Below, in pieces: positions 1 to 6,887 of a stretch of 9,721 bases of DNA. The DNA comes from Firmicutes bacterium UBA3932 (GTDB lineage Bacteria > Bacillota > Clostridia > Peptostreptococcales > Anaerovoracaceae). The stretch's first letter is position 1. Every line of letters begins with the position of its first letter. The notes beneath the pieces are model-generated. The model had not been told where the DNA came from. It made no database searches and worked only from the letters and a program-made list of their open reading frames with translations. A program made the translations under genes and the position numbers. Location: positions 1-9,721 of the forward strand of contig DGEG01000086.1 of the NCBI GenBank assembly GCA_002385825.1, written 5' to 3'.

Positions 1-1
1 A

Positions 2-340
2 CTGTGGCGGCTCCTTTGGGATATGGATCGCATCCTGGTCGTCATCGATCCGCTGCCCTCAAAAATGTTGGCGGGTTACAAACTTCTTTGCTCTCTGCGA
101 ACATCCGGGTTGCCCATTCTTTACCTGATTAACAAGATGAACGGCGGCGTAAGCCGTAAAGAGATGCTCGACTATCTGAAACTGAAGAACCTGTTTTATC
201 TTCCGATGATAGATGAGGAGGTAATATATAGCTCCGAATACGGCTGCAGGTTTTTTTATGATCATGTTTCGGCCAGGTCCAAGCTGGAAAAACCTATGGA
301 GGATCTGATTCAGGCTTTGCTGGCTGTAGAAACGGCATAA
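2..340 (+). CDS. MinD/ParA/CpaE-like P-loop ATPase, C-terminal fragment
   Basis: The reading frame is open from base 2 to the TAA at 338-340, so this is the 3' end (112 codons) of a gene that starts before the window; the ATG at 23 is internal. The visible part has the look of the C-terminal half of a MinD/ParA/CpaE-type ATPase: a hydrophobic strand ending VVIDPLPS, then a helix, then a strand with LINKMNGGVS, which resembles the base-recognition strand (N-K) of this fold, and then a PM-DEEVIY segment like the 'P...v..a...' segment in MinD/CpaE. The Walker A region is outside the window, so the ATPase call rests on fold pattern alone. Members of this class place division, chromosome or secretion machinery; the partner here cannot be told. 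A gap of 169 bases with promoter-like sequence separates it from ftsE, so it is probably the end of a preceding unit. Confidence 0.55.
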   Translation: MWRLLWDMDRILVVIDPLPSKMLAGYKLLCSLRTSGLPILYLINKMNGGVSRKEMLDYLKLKNLFYLPMIDEEVIYSSEYGCRFFYDHVSARSKLEKPMEDLIQALLAVETA

Positions 341-350
341 TGTAATATAC

Positions 351-396
351 TTGTAATACAATTTCGGTTCTCTAGAATAGCGTTTTATATTATAAT
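351..396 (+). promoter_or_regulatory. candidate sigma-A promoter(s) for the ftsE operon
   Basis: TTGTAA (351-356) is followed after 16 bases by TAGAAT (373-378), 4/6 and 5/6 matches to the sigma-A consensus. A perfect TATAAT lies at 391-396 but has only a weak -35 (around 368-373). Either would give a leader of roughly 105-130 nt before ftsE. The heptamer TGTAATA occurs twice (341-347 and 352-358) at the upstream edge; no known operator was recognised. The remaining sequence to 509 shows no gene. Confidence 0.4.
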
Positions 397-509
397 GTAG
401 AAAAATTGTGTTTTTTGTAGATAGGCGGAATATGGCGTAATAGACCGTTTTTTCTCATGTCGTAACATAAGGTTCATGAGCTAATAGAAATTAAAGGGAT
501 GGTCCGTTT

Positions 510-1253
510 ATGATAGTATTTGAAAATGTTACGAAGATGTACGGCAACAATGTTGGCATAGAGAATGTTTCCGTCCATATAGATAAAGGCGATTTTGTGT
601 TTCTGGTAGGGCCCAGCGGCGCAGGCAAATCGACCTTTATAAAGCTGATTTTAAAGGAAATCTGCGAGGATAAGGGGAGAATCCTGGTCAACGGCATGGA
701 CGTAACCAGGCTGTCCAACCGGCAGATCCCTAAGCTGCGCAGAAGCATCGGCATCGTATTTCAGGATTTCCGGCTTTTGCCAAATAAAACCGTTGAAGAG
801 AATGTAGCTTTTGCAATGGAGATCATTCACGCCAGCCGGAGAGCTATCCGTCGTAACGTGCCCCAGGTACTCAACTTGATGGGCATCGGCTCAAAAGCGA
901 AGAAATATCCTCATGAGCTTTCGGCAGGTGAACAGCAGAGAGTTGCCATCGCAAGGGCTGTGATTAACAATCCTACCGTTCTAATCGCCGATGAGCCCAC
1001 GGGAAATCTGGATCCGGATACTGCATGGGACATAATGCAGCTTCTTGACCAGATAAATCGCAGGGGAACAACCATCGTTATGGTAACCCATGCCAAGGAC
1101 ATTGTAGATCGCATGGGTAAACGGGTAATTGCCATAGATAAAGGCAGAATAGTTCGGGACGACAAAGCCGGCTTATACGGCTATTATGAAGACGAAGACG
1201 CGCACAGCTTCTTCTGTAAACCGGGAGGAGTATTCAATAACCATGTTTATTAG
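510..1253 (+). CDS. ftsE: cell division ABC transporter ATP-binding protein FtsE
   Basis: Cytoplasmic ATPase of the FtsEX complex, which couples ATP hydrolysis to activation of peptidoglycan hydrolases outside the membrane. All ABC motifs are present in the 247-aa product: Walker A GPSGAGKST at 34-42, Q-loop FQDFRLLP at 84-91 (the FQDFRLL string is typical of FtsE), signature LSAGEQQR at 137-144, Walker B with LIADEP at 158-163, D-loop NLDP at 166-169 and switch His194. The ATG at 510 is preceded by AAAGGG (493-498). The product is nearly 20 residues longer than the usual ~228 aa: after the normal-looking end (GLYGYYEDED) it continues through the ftsX ribosome binding site and stops 11 bases inside ftsX. 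That overlap suggests translational coupling of the two subunits. Identification is firm; only the origin of the tail is uncertain. Confidence 0.96.
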   Translation: MIVFENVTKMYGNNVGIENVSVHIDKGDFVFLVGPSGAGKSTFIKLILKEICEDKGRILVNGMDVTRLSNRQIPKLRRSIGIVFQDFRLLPNKTVEENVAFAMEIIHASRRAIRRNVPQVLNLMGIGSKAKKYPHELSAGEQQRVAIARAVINNPTVLIADEPTGNLDPDTAWDIMQLLDQINRRGTTIVMVTHAKDIVDRMGKRVIAIDKGRIVRDDKAGLYGYYEDEDAHSFFCKPGGVFNNHVY

Positions 1254-2139
1254 AGGGATAGGGCATGCCATAAAGCAGGCATTCATACAGATATTCAGAA
1301 ATCGAGCCATGTCCTTCGCATCCCTGTTTTCCATTACGGCCATGCTCTTGATACTGGGACTCTTCTTTATACTAATCGTTAACGTAAGCGTCATAACGGA
1401 GAGTGCAAAGAAGCAGTTCGATACTATTCAGATTTACCTTCTGGATGAAACTGACAGGGCAACTGCCGTAAGGATGATTGATGAACTTTCCAAAATGGAT
1501 GGGGTTGCTCATGCCTGGTATCTTTCCAAGGACGATGCCATGGCGGAGTACAAGATGAAATGGGGAGATAAAGCTTACCTTCTGGACGGTTTTGCGGAGA
1601 ATCCGCTCCCGAATTCCATAAGGGTCAAGCTTTCGGATCTGGAGAAATCCGATGCCGTAGTAGAAAAAGCAAGGACATTTCAAGGGATCGAAGACATCAA
1701 GTATTACAAGACAGCGGTGGACAAGCTTCTCAAGATCACGAGTTATATCAGAATGGGAGCCCTGGTCATCATCCTATCGCTGGTAGCCGTATCGGTGGTA
1801 GTGGTTGCCAACACCACCAAGCTTACGGTATTGGCCAGAGCCAGGGAAATCAGCATAATGAAATACGTGGGAGCAAGCAACTGGTTTATCCGGGGACCAT
1901 TTTTGGTGGAAGGGATGCTGATAGGTTTTATTTCAGCAGCTCTTTCTGCGGCATTGATTGCCCTGGTTTATCACAAGATCATGGAGCTATTCGGAACTGA
2001 CATGTTCCTGATGTTTTCCGTCAGAATGGTTCCGGCAGCTTTCTTGGTTGAGAATTTAATAATGATATTTGCGGCTCTCGGCATCTGTATCGGAGCTTTC
2101 GGAAGCATCATATCCATGCGTAGATTTTTGGACACATAA
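1243..2139 (+). CDS. ftsX: cell division ABC transporter permease FtsX
   Basis: Membrane subunit of FtsEX; it passes the ATPase signal of FtsE to a murein hydrolase or activator on the outer face. The 298-aa product has FtsX topology: cytoplasmic N-terminus, TM1 about 24-48, an extracellular domain about 49-165 that would bind the hydrolase, then three TM segments about 170-190, 220-243 and 266-290. The conserved cytoplasmic loop REISIMKYVGAS followed by IRGPFLVEG (201-224) is diagnostic of FtsX. The frame is open further upstream to an ATG at 1186, but the start at 1243 is preferred: it follows GGGAGGAG (1223-1230, 12 bases away), gives the family's normal length and removes a 19-residue polar extension that would lie wholly inside ftsE. 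It overlaps ftsE by 11 bases, and the next gene starts 17 bases after its stop. Confidence 0.95.
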   Translation: MFIRGIGHAIKQAFIQIFRNRAMSFASLFSITAMLLILGLFFILIVNVSVITESAKKQFDTIQIYLLDETDRATAVRMIDELSKMDGVAHAWYLSKDDAMAEYKMKWGDKAYLLDGFAENPLPNSIRVKLSDLEKSDAVVEKARTFQGIEDIKYYKTAVDKLLKITSYIRMGALVIILSLVAVSVVVVANTTKLTVLARAREISIMKYVGASNWFIRGPFLVEGMLIGFISAALSAALIALVYHKIMELFGTDMFLMFSVRMVPAAFLVENLIMIFAALGICIGAFGSIISMRRFLDT

Positions 2140-2156
2140 AGGGGGAAGGGAGCGTC

Positions 2157-3281
2157 ATGAGGATGAAACGTTGGATTTGCTACAGCCTCGTTGCAATACT
2201 TCTGTTTTCAATGATGAGCCTGGGCTTGAGTTTTGCGAACAATGCACAAAGCCGGCTGGATGAGCTGAACAGGCAGATCAGCAAACTCCAAGCGCAGTTA
2301 AAAGCAGGGAAAGCGGAAGAAAGCAAGCTGAATTCCCAAATAAAACAGTTGGACAAGCTCATCAAACAGGCAGAAGCGGAGGTGCGCGATCTTCAGTATG
2401 AAATCTCCCAGACGAACAAGAAGATCGCAGAAGTGGAAGAACAGCTTCGAGCCAAGCAGGCGGAGATCGAAGAACAAAATGAGATGATGAGCAACCGTAT
2501 CCGTGCCATGTACAAAAATGGGGATGTGGGTATCCTGGAAGTTCTCCTTGGCTCTAAAAGCATGTCCGATTTCCTTACAAATCTGGATATGGCCCAGCGA
2601 ATCTTCGATAACGATGTGGCGCTGTTGGAACAGTTGGAGGAACAGCACAAGACCATTGAGAAATATTGCAATCAACTGGAAGAGTTGAAACGAAATCTGT
2701 TATCCAAAAAACAGGAAGAAGCCGAGAAACAAAACCAATTGGAGCTTAGCAGGGGAAGTGTTTCCCAACTGAAAGCGCAAGTATCAAGCGAGAATAAGCA
2801 ATTAGAAAAGCAGGTAGATGCATTAAATGCTGAAGCCAACAGGCTAATTGAAGAAATTTTGAGACTTCAGGGTACGGAAGACTATGTCGGCGGCGATTTC
2901 ATGTGGCCGGTACCCGATTCAAGGAGAGTAACTTCGGAGTTTGGTTATCGCACTCATCCTATTCTGAAAGTGAAGAAATTACATACCGGACTTGATATAG
3001 GCGTTCCGTCAGGTAAGCCCGTCGTTGCGGCAAATGCGGGGAAAGTCATCAAAGCTGCCTGGAATAACAGCTACGGCTATATGGTAATGATCGACCACGG
3101 CGGAGGGATCGTTACCCTGTATGCGCATAATAGCCAGCTTAAGGTAAAGACCGGCGATATTGTGGCGAAAGGACAGACCATTGCGCTGTCCGGAAGTACA
3201 GGAATGTCCACCGGGCCGCACCTTCACTTTGAGGTTCGCGTAAACGGCGAGTACAAGAACCCGAGGAATTATCTGAAATAG
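2157..3281 (+). CDS. secreted coiled-coil M23 peptidoglycan metallopeptidase, FtsEX-associated
   Basis: Predicted cell-wall endopeptidase released or activated by FtsEX. Residues 1-27 form a signal peptide (basic MRMKR, hydrophobic core, S-F-A before N28). Residues ~28-115 and ~150-240 are long heptad-rich coiled coils; between them lies RIRAMYKNG with LEVLLGSKSMSDFL (114-140), the pattern of the PcsB/CwlO N-terminal coiled-coil domain that docks to FtsX. The C-terminal domain (~250-374) is LytM/M23: predicted Zn ligands H276 and D280 (HTGLD) and H357, with H324 (YAH) and H355 (HLH) as the catalytic histidines. All five are intact, so unlike E. coli EnvC, whose LytM domain is degenerate, this protein should cut peptidoglycan itself. 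The ATG at 2157 follows GGGGGAAGGGAG (2141-2152); the ATG at 2163 is a possible alternative. Position directly behind ftsX supports the partnership. The peptide bond cleaved cannot be read from sequence. Confidence 0.92.
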   Translation: MRMKRWICYSLVAILLFSMMSLGLSFANNAQSRLDELNRQISKLQAQLKAGKAEESKLNSQIKQLDKLIKQAEAEVRDLQYEISQTNKKIAEVEEQLRAKQAEIEEQNEMMSNRIRAMYKNGDVGILEVLLGSKSMSDFLTNLDMAQRIFDNDVALLEQLEEQHKTIEKYCNQLEELKRNLLSKKQEEAEKQNQLELSRGSVSQLKAQVSSENKQLEKQVDALNAEANRLIEEILRLQGTEDYVGGDFMWPVPDSRRVTSEFGYRTHPILKVKKLHTGLDIGVPSGKPVVAANAGKVIKAAWNNSYGYMVMIDHGGGIVTLYAHNSQLKVKTGDIVAKGQTIALSGSTGMSTGPHLHFEVRVNGEYKNPRNYLK

Positions 3282-3306
3282 GGACTACATATTGACAGGA
3301 GATGTG

Positions 3307-4971
3307 ATGCAGAAGGAATGGATTTTTCCTGAAAAACGAAAGAATAGAAAGAATAAGGATATCGTATTATCGCTGTTAGAGAAAAGAGGTATCATAGGTC
3401 ATGAGGCTGTGGAGGAATTTCTTTCGGATAGGCCCCAATTGACCTATGATCCGTTTTTGCTAAAAAATATGGAGGAAGCCATAGAACGGATACAGGCAGC
3501 GCTGAGGAGGAAAGAACATATTTGCATTTACGGAGATTACGATGCTGACGGTGTTTGCGGCGTCAGCTTGATGATGGAGTTGTTCCGTGCACTGGATGCC
3601 AACTTTTCCTATTACATACCTTCCCGCTTTGATGAAGGCTATGGGCTTAATCAGGAGGCCATTGCCAGGATTAAAGAAAGAGGAGTGGATCTGATCGTCA
3701 CGGTAGATTGCGGCAGCGTGTCCTATGACGAGGTGGAATTCGCAGGCCGTTTGGGCATGGATGTCATCGTGACGGATCACCATAACGTAAACGACAAGCC
3801 TCTATCTTGCCTGCTGATCAATCCCAGGCAGAAGGATTGCCGTTATCCGGAAAAAGAGCTCTCCGGTTGCGGTGTGGCCTTTAAATTAGCTCAAGCCCTG
3901 CACAAGAGAATGCCTGACATCTTGACGAAATCCCATCTCAACGCCATGCTCGACCTGGTGGCCATCGCCACAGTAGGAGATATCGTTCCCCTGACAGGAG
4001 AGAACCGGACTATGGTGAAGTACGGAATGCGTGTGATTAACAGGCGAAAAAGGCCGGGGCTTTCCATGCTTATACAAGGCGCCGGTTTGAAAGATGAAAT
4101 AAACTCCAATCATATCGCATATGTTATAGTGCCTCATCTCAATGCGGCAGGGCGTGTGGATTCGGCAGAGGAGGGAGTAAAGCTGCTCACTTCTGCAAAG
4201 GAGGAACATTGGCAGGAGGCATCCGAAAGCTTACTCGAAAATAATCGTGAGCGGAAACGATTACAGCAACTTGCTTTTGACGAAGCTGTAGATAAAATAG
4301 AGAAGCATTATGCGGAAGAACTTTTTCTCGTACTTGATCTTCCTCATGCCCATGAAGGGATCACCGGTATTGTGGCGGGAAAACTTAAAGATAGATATCA
4401 CAGACCCACAATTATAGCCACCCCCACCGGAGAAAACAAGCTGAAAGGAACGGGCAGAAGCGTGGAAGGCCTTGACTTATATGATATGCTTTCTGCATGC
4501 CGCCATCTCTTTGACAAGTTTGGCGGCCACGCTGGGGCTTGCGGTTTTACCATGGACAGGGAAAATCTACCTGTCTTGCGGGAAGCGCTCCGCGAGTCGG
4601 CAGAAAGCCGCTTTCGTGAGGATCCGTCTATCTTTCAAGCTAAGCTCCGGATCGATGAGGAAATTTCCGCTGAAGAACTGAGCAAAGAATTGATTTGCCA
4701 GATAGAGAAATTTGAACCTTTTGGTCACAAGAATCCCAAACCGATTTTTGCCCTGTGCGGCGTTTTAGTATCGGAGTCCTATTACATGGGTGATCGGCAA
4801 CAGCATGTGCGATTTACCGCCGATGGTATTCCATGTGTTCTCTTCAACCGGGGTAATCAATTCCGGGATTATTTTGAGAAGGGAAGGCGGGTGGATATCG
4901 CCGGTTATCCGGAAATTAACCGTTGGAACGGCTGCGAAAGAATACAGTTCATGGTAGTTGATCTGCGTTGA
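3307..4971 (+). CDS. recJ: single-stranded-DNA-specific exonuclease RecJ
   Basis: 5'-to-3' single-strand DNA exonuclease of recombination and mismatch/base-excision repair, cytoplasmic. The 554-aa product carries the DHH phosphoesterase motifs: GDYDADG at 76-82 (metal-binding D77, D79, D81), VDCG at 133-136, and the signature DHH at 157-159, followed by LNAAGR at 278-283. The DHHA1 domain has GGHAGACGF at 406-414, and the C-terminus (~455-554) contains FEPFGHKNPKP, the start of the RecJ OB-fold region. Length fits the short RecJ class. ATG 3307 is chosen because AGGAGA (3297-3302) lies about five bases before it and MQKEW is a plausible RecJ N-terminus; GTG 3304 and TTG 3292 are in-frame alternatives adding one or five residues. 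It begins 25 bases after the M23 gene with no promoter or terminator between, so it is probably cotranscribed with the division genes although it has no known role with them. Confidence 0.95.
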   Translation: MQKEWIFPEKRKNRKNKDIVLSLLEKRGIIGHEAVEEFLSDRPQLTYDPFLLKNMEEAIERIQAALRRKEHICIYGDYDADGVCGVSLMMELFRALDANFSYYIPSRFDEGYGLNQEAIARIKERGVDLIVTVDCGSVSYDEVEFAGRLGMDVIVTDHHNVNDKPLSCLLINPRQKDCRYPEKELSGCGVAFKLAQALHKRMPDILTKSHLNAMLDLVAIATVGDIVPLTGENRTMVKYGMRVINRRKRPGLSMLIQGAGLKDEINSNHIAYVIVPHLNAAGRVDSAEEGVKLLTSAKEEHWQEASESLLENNRERKRLQQLAFDEAVDKIEKHYAEELFLVLDLPHAHEGITGIVAGKLKDRYHRPTIIATPTGENKLKGTGRSVEGLDLYDMLSACRHLFDKFGGHAGACGFTMDRENLPVLREALRESAESRFREDPSIFQAKLRIDEEISAEELSKELICQIEKFEPFGHKNPKPIFALCGVLVSESYYMGDRQQHVRFTADGIPCVLFNRGNQFRDYFEKGRRVDIAGYPEINRWNGCERIQFMVVDLR

Positions 4972-5034
4972 GTTGCCGGGGGGTATTAATGGCATTATAT
5001 ATTAGGCAGAGACTGTCCTCATGCTTCGGGTGTA

Positions 5035-5043
5035 TGATATAAT
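5035..5043 (+). promoter_or_regulatory. extended -10 promoter of the S41 protease gene
   Basis: TGATATAAT is a full TGnTATAAT extended -10 element. No good -35 lies 16-18 bases upstream, which is common for extended -10 promoters. Transcription would begin near 5050, leaving a leader of about 36 nt with AAGGAGAG (5067-5074) before the ATG at 5086. No terminator for the recJ transcript was found in 4972-5034, so some read-through from upstream is possible. Confidence 0.6.
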
Positions 5044-5085
5044 AAAAAAACTTAGTTTTTAATTATAAGGAGAGAACCTCATCCT

Positions 5086-6288
5086 ATGATTACATTAAAA
5101 AAACGGAATTTAATTATATTATTGGTAATTGCTCTCTGTACGGGGATTATTATAACCGCAGGCTATACCCAAATATATAGTATTGCGACGGACCAAATCG
5201 GTATAAGCGCGGAAGAATATGAAGATTACCACAGAATGAAGCAAGACTACGGGCGATTGGATTCGCTTGTTCAACTTATAGAGCAAAAATATTACATGCC
5301 CGTCGACAGGGATAAACTGTATGAAGGTATCTACAAGGGCTTGTTTGCCGGAATCGGAGACCCTTATTCTGCTTATCTTAACAAACAGGAGTATGAGAAT
5401 TTAATGATCGCAGCTTCCGGGGAGTTTGAAGGTATCGGTGTTACCGTTGCCCCCGATAAAAACGGGTATATAAATGTGGTAGCTCCTATTGACGATACAC
5501 CCGCTTTCAAAGCCGGCATCAAATCAGAAGACAAGATCATCGCTGTGGACGGAGTGGAGTACACCGGTGAGACCATAGACGCTGCAGTGGCGGCTATGCG
5601 CGGAAAAGAGGGAACGGAGGTTACGATTCAAGTACTGAGAGGCGATACTACCTTGGAGTTTACCCTCAAGCGCGCGAAAATCATTTTGCAGACAGTAAAG
5701 TCTGAAATACTGGAGGGGCAGATCGGATACATCAGAATCAGTTCCTTTGAAAAGCATACTGCGGAGGATTTCCGAAAAGCCCTGAGAAATATGGAGCTCA
5801 ACGGTGTCAAAGGGCTGATCATTGATCTGCGGGATAACCCCGGAGGACTTGTAGACGTTTGTATAGAGATTGCAGATGCCCTGTTGCCGGAAGGCATAAT
5901 TACCTACACAGAAGATCGTCACGGACAGAGGAATTACTTCACATCGGATCCAGGAGCTACGGAGATTCCCTTTGTAGTGATGATAAACGGAGGATCGGCC
6001 AGCGCCAGTGAAATTGTTGCGGCAGCTGTCAAAGACAGCGAACCCGGTAAAATTGTGGGTACCACTTCTTACGGTAAAGGTATAATTCAGGAAATTGTGG
6101 AACTTAATAACGGAGATGCAACAAAGCTGACGGTGATGCAATACTTCTCTCCGAAAGGAAATGTGATCCATGAGAAAGGGGTAGAGCCCGATTATATTGT
6201 TGAAATTTCCAGGGATGACTTTACAGACGGAGTGCTGTTGAAGGAAAATGACAAGCAGCTCCAAAAGGCGTTGGAGCTGCTGAAGTAA
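5086..6288 (+). CDS. S41 family carboxyl-terminal processing protease (CtpA/CtpB type)
   Basis: Membrane-anchored PDZ protease that trims proteins on the outer face. The 400-aa product has one N-terminal hydrophobic segment (8-26) after KKR, acting as signal anchor or signal peptide; an N-terminal helical region with GDPYSAYL (91-98); a PDZ domain about 112-195 (GEFEGIGVTV onward, with KAGIKSEDKIIAVDG); and the S41 core about 205-375. The catalytic Ser306 lies in GGSASASE (302-309), and Lys331 and Gln335 in GKGIIQ, with the 25-residue Ser-Lys spacing known for this family. DLRDNPGG at 248-254 is also a family motif. The B. subtilis relative CtpB follows ftsE-ftsX on the chromosome and takes part in sporulation signalling; here recJ and an M23 gene stand between. 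The substrate is unknown; a role in wall-hydrolase turnover is only a guess. Start chosen from AAGGAGAG at 5067-5074. Confidence 0.93.
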   Translation: MITLKKRNLIILLVIALCTGIIITAGYTQIYSIATDQIGISAEEYEDYHRMKQDYGRLDSLVQLIEQKYYMPVDRDKLYEGIYKGLFAGIGDPYSAYLNKQEYENLMIAASGEFEGIGVTVAPDKNGYINVVAPIDDTPAFKAGIKSEDKIIAVDGVEYTGETIDAAVAAMRGKEGTEVTIQVLRGDTTLEFTLKRAKIILQTVKSEILEGQIGYIRISSFEKHTAEDFRKALRNMELNGVKGLIIDLRDNPGGLVDVCIEIADALLPEGIITYTEDRHGQRNYFTSDPGATEIPFVVMINGGSASASEIVAAAVKDSEPGKIVGTTSYGKGIIQEIVELNNGDATKLTVMQYFSPKGNVIHEKGVEPDYIVEISRDDFTDGVLLKENDKQLQKALELLK

Positions 6289-6297
6289 TTGCTTTTT
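6254..6297 (+). terminator. hairpin overlapping the end of the S41 protease gene, possible terminator
   Basis: AGCAGCTCCAA (6254-6264) and TTGGAGCTGCT (6271-6281) form a perfect 11-bp stem with a 6-base loop, lying inside the last codons and ending just before the stop. A T5 run (6293-6297) starts 11 bases after the stem, further than in a standard intrinsic terminator, so this may be a weak terminator, an RNA 3'-end stabiliser, or a by-product of the repeated Leu/Gln codons. No better terminator exists in the 34 bases between the two convergent genes. Confidence 0.35.
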
Positions 6298-6322
6298 CCG
6301 TTTCTGTTCTGATGCTTTTGTG

Positions 6323-6634
6323 TTAGCCCTGATTCTGTTCTCGTTCCTTTAATCTCTTAAGGATCAGCTGGTAGCCGTCTGCTCCGTACAGGAGACAGCG
6401 GTTGACCCGGCTGATAGTGGCGGTACTGGCCTTTGTAATCTCCTCGATTTCATTGTAGGTTTTTTTCTGATCGAGGAGCCGGGCTACTTGGAAGCGCTGG
6501 GCAATGGCCTGAAGCTCCTTAATAGTACAGATGTCCTCGAAGAAGCGATAGCATTCTTCTTCGGTTTCAAGCAATAGAATTGCTTTGAACAGATCATCTA
6601 TCTCTTTATTCTTCAACTTGGATTCGTAGCTCAT
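6323..6634 (-). CDS. YerC/YecD family TrpR-like DNA-binding protein
   Basis: A 103-aa protein of the Trp-repressor superfamily as found widely in Bacillota under the name YerC/YecD. The sequence is helical throughout: an N-terminal helix with EIDDLFKAILLL, the conserved run TIKELQAIAQRFQVARLL (37-54), and a helix-turn-helix with YNEIEEITKASTATISRVNR (60-79) in which TATISR is the start of the recognition helix. Length is normal for the family. It probably binds DNA as a dimer; its target and any ligand are not known, and tryptophan binding should not be assumed. The ATG (complement of 6632-6634) follows GGAGAAGGG (complement of 6637-6645). The gene is convergent with the S41 gene, 34 bases away, and divergent from the ATPase gene; its promoter overlaps the ATPase leader promoter. 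Confidence 0.9.
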   Translation of the reverse strand: MSYESKLKNKEIDDLFKAILLLETEEECYRFFEDICTIKELQAIAQRFQVARLLDQKKTYNEIEEITKASTATISRVNRCLLYGADGYQLILKRLKEREQNQG

Positions 6635-6726
6635 ATCCCTTCTCCGTTTCTTTTATAACACGCGCGTTTCCCCCGTTTTACAGACGTCAGATAATATCTC
6701 AGGTTGCTTTAATACTTTACAGCGTA

Positions 6727-6755
6727 ATTATACAACGGGGTGTCCTTCTTGACAA
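6727..6755 (-). promoter_or_regulatory. sigma-A promoter of the YerC/YecD-like gene
   Basis: Read on the minus strand: TTGTCA (complement of 6750-6755), exactly 17 bases, then a perfect TATAAT (complement of 6727-6732). This gives a leader of roughly 85 nt before the start codon. It is the best-matching promoter in the window. Its -35 overlaps the -35 of the rightward promoter by five bases. Confidence 0.75.
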
Positions 6756-6780
6756 CAGTATTTTTTTCCAGTAATATACT
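6749..6780 (+). promoter_or_regulatory. promoter of the Mn2+ riboswitch leader and P-type ATPase
   Basis: A perfect TTGACA -35 at 6749-6754 is followed after 17 bases by TAATAT (6772-6777), or after 20 bases by TATACT (6775-6780). Either places the transcription start near 6784-6788, right at the first base of the riboswitch closing helix (6790), which supports the call. The -10 is imperfect, so basal strength may be moderate. Confidence 0.6.
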
Positions 6781-6789
6781 GCTATAAGA

Positions 6790-6887
6790 ATTGTGCCAAA
6801 AGGGAGTAGTTTATAATTGTTTATGGCCAACAGAACGGCATTGCCTGGTCGTAAACCCGCATGCGGAAACAAGACTTTTAGCATAAT
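6790..6887 (+). ncRNA. yybP-ykoY manganese riboswitch aptamer
   Basis: The RNA has the signature of the yybP-ykoY family, a Mn2+-sensing riboswitch. The closing helix pairs 6790-6802 with 6875-6887 (12 pairs, one of them G-U, plus one C/A mismatch), ending AAAAG/CTTTT. Immediately inside lie GGAGTAG on the 5' side (6803-6809) and ACAAGA on the 3' side (6869-6874), matching the family's conserved loop-1 strands. The inner arm is GTTTA/TAAAC (6819-6823 with 6852-6856), and its GGCCAACAG opposite TGG resembles the second conserved loop, though the arm can also be drawn as one continuous 11-bp stem with two wobbles. A small CCG/CGG hairpin follows (6857-6866). The optional hairpin directly after GGAGTAG seems to be missing. 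It lies in the leader of a P-type ATPase, a known location for this class. Metal identity is from family knowledge. Confidence 0.88.

Noticed and set aside
454..480. CTCATG/CATGAG inverted repeat before ftsE as an operator.
   Set aside because: Only six bases per arm with a 15-base gap, unrelated to any regulator site I know; chance is likely.
3292..3306. TTG start for RecJ five codons upstream of the chosen ATG.
   Set aside because: AGGAGA at 3297-3302 is placed for the ATG at 3307; the TTG has only a weak AGGG before it. It cannot be fully excluded.
5524..6264. Minus-strand open frame (about 246 codons) opposite the S41 protease gene.
   Set aside because: It is antisense to PDZ and catalytic motifs that are under clear constraint; no domain or credible ribosome binding site was seen.
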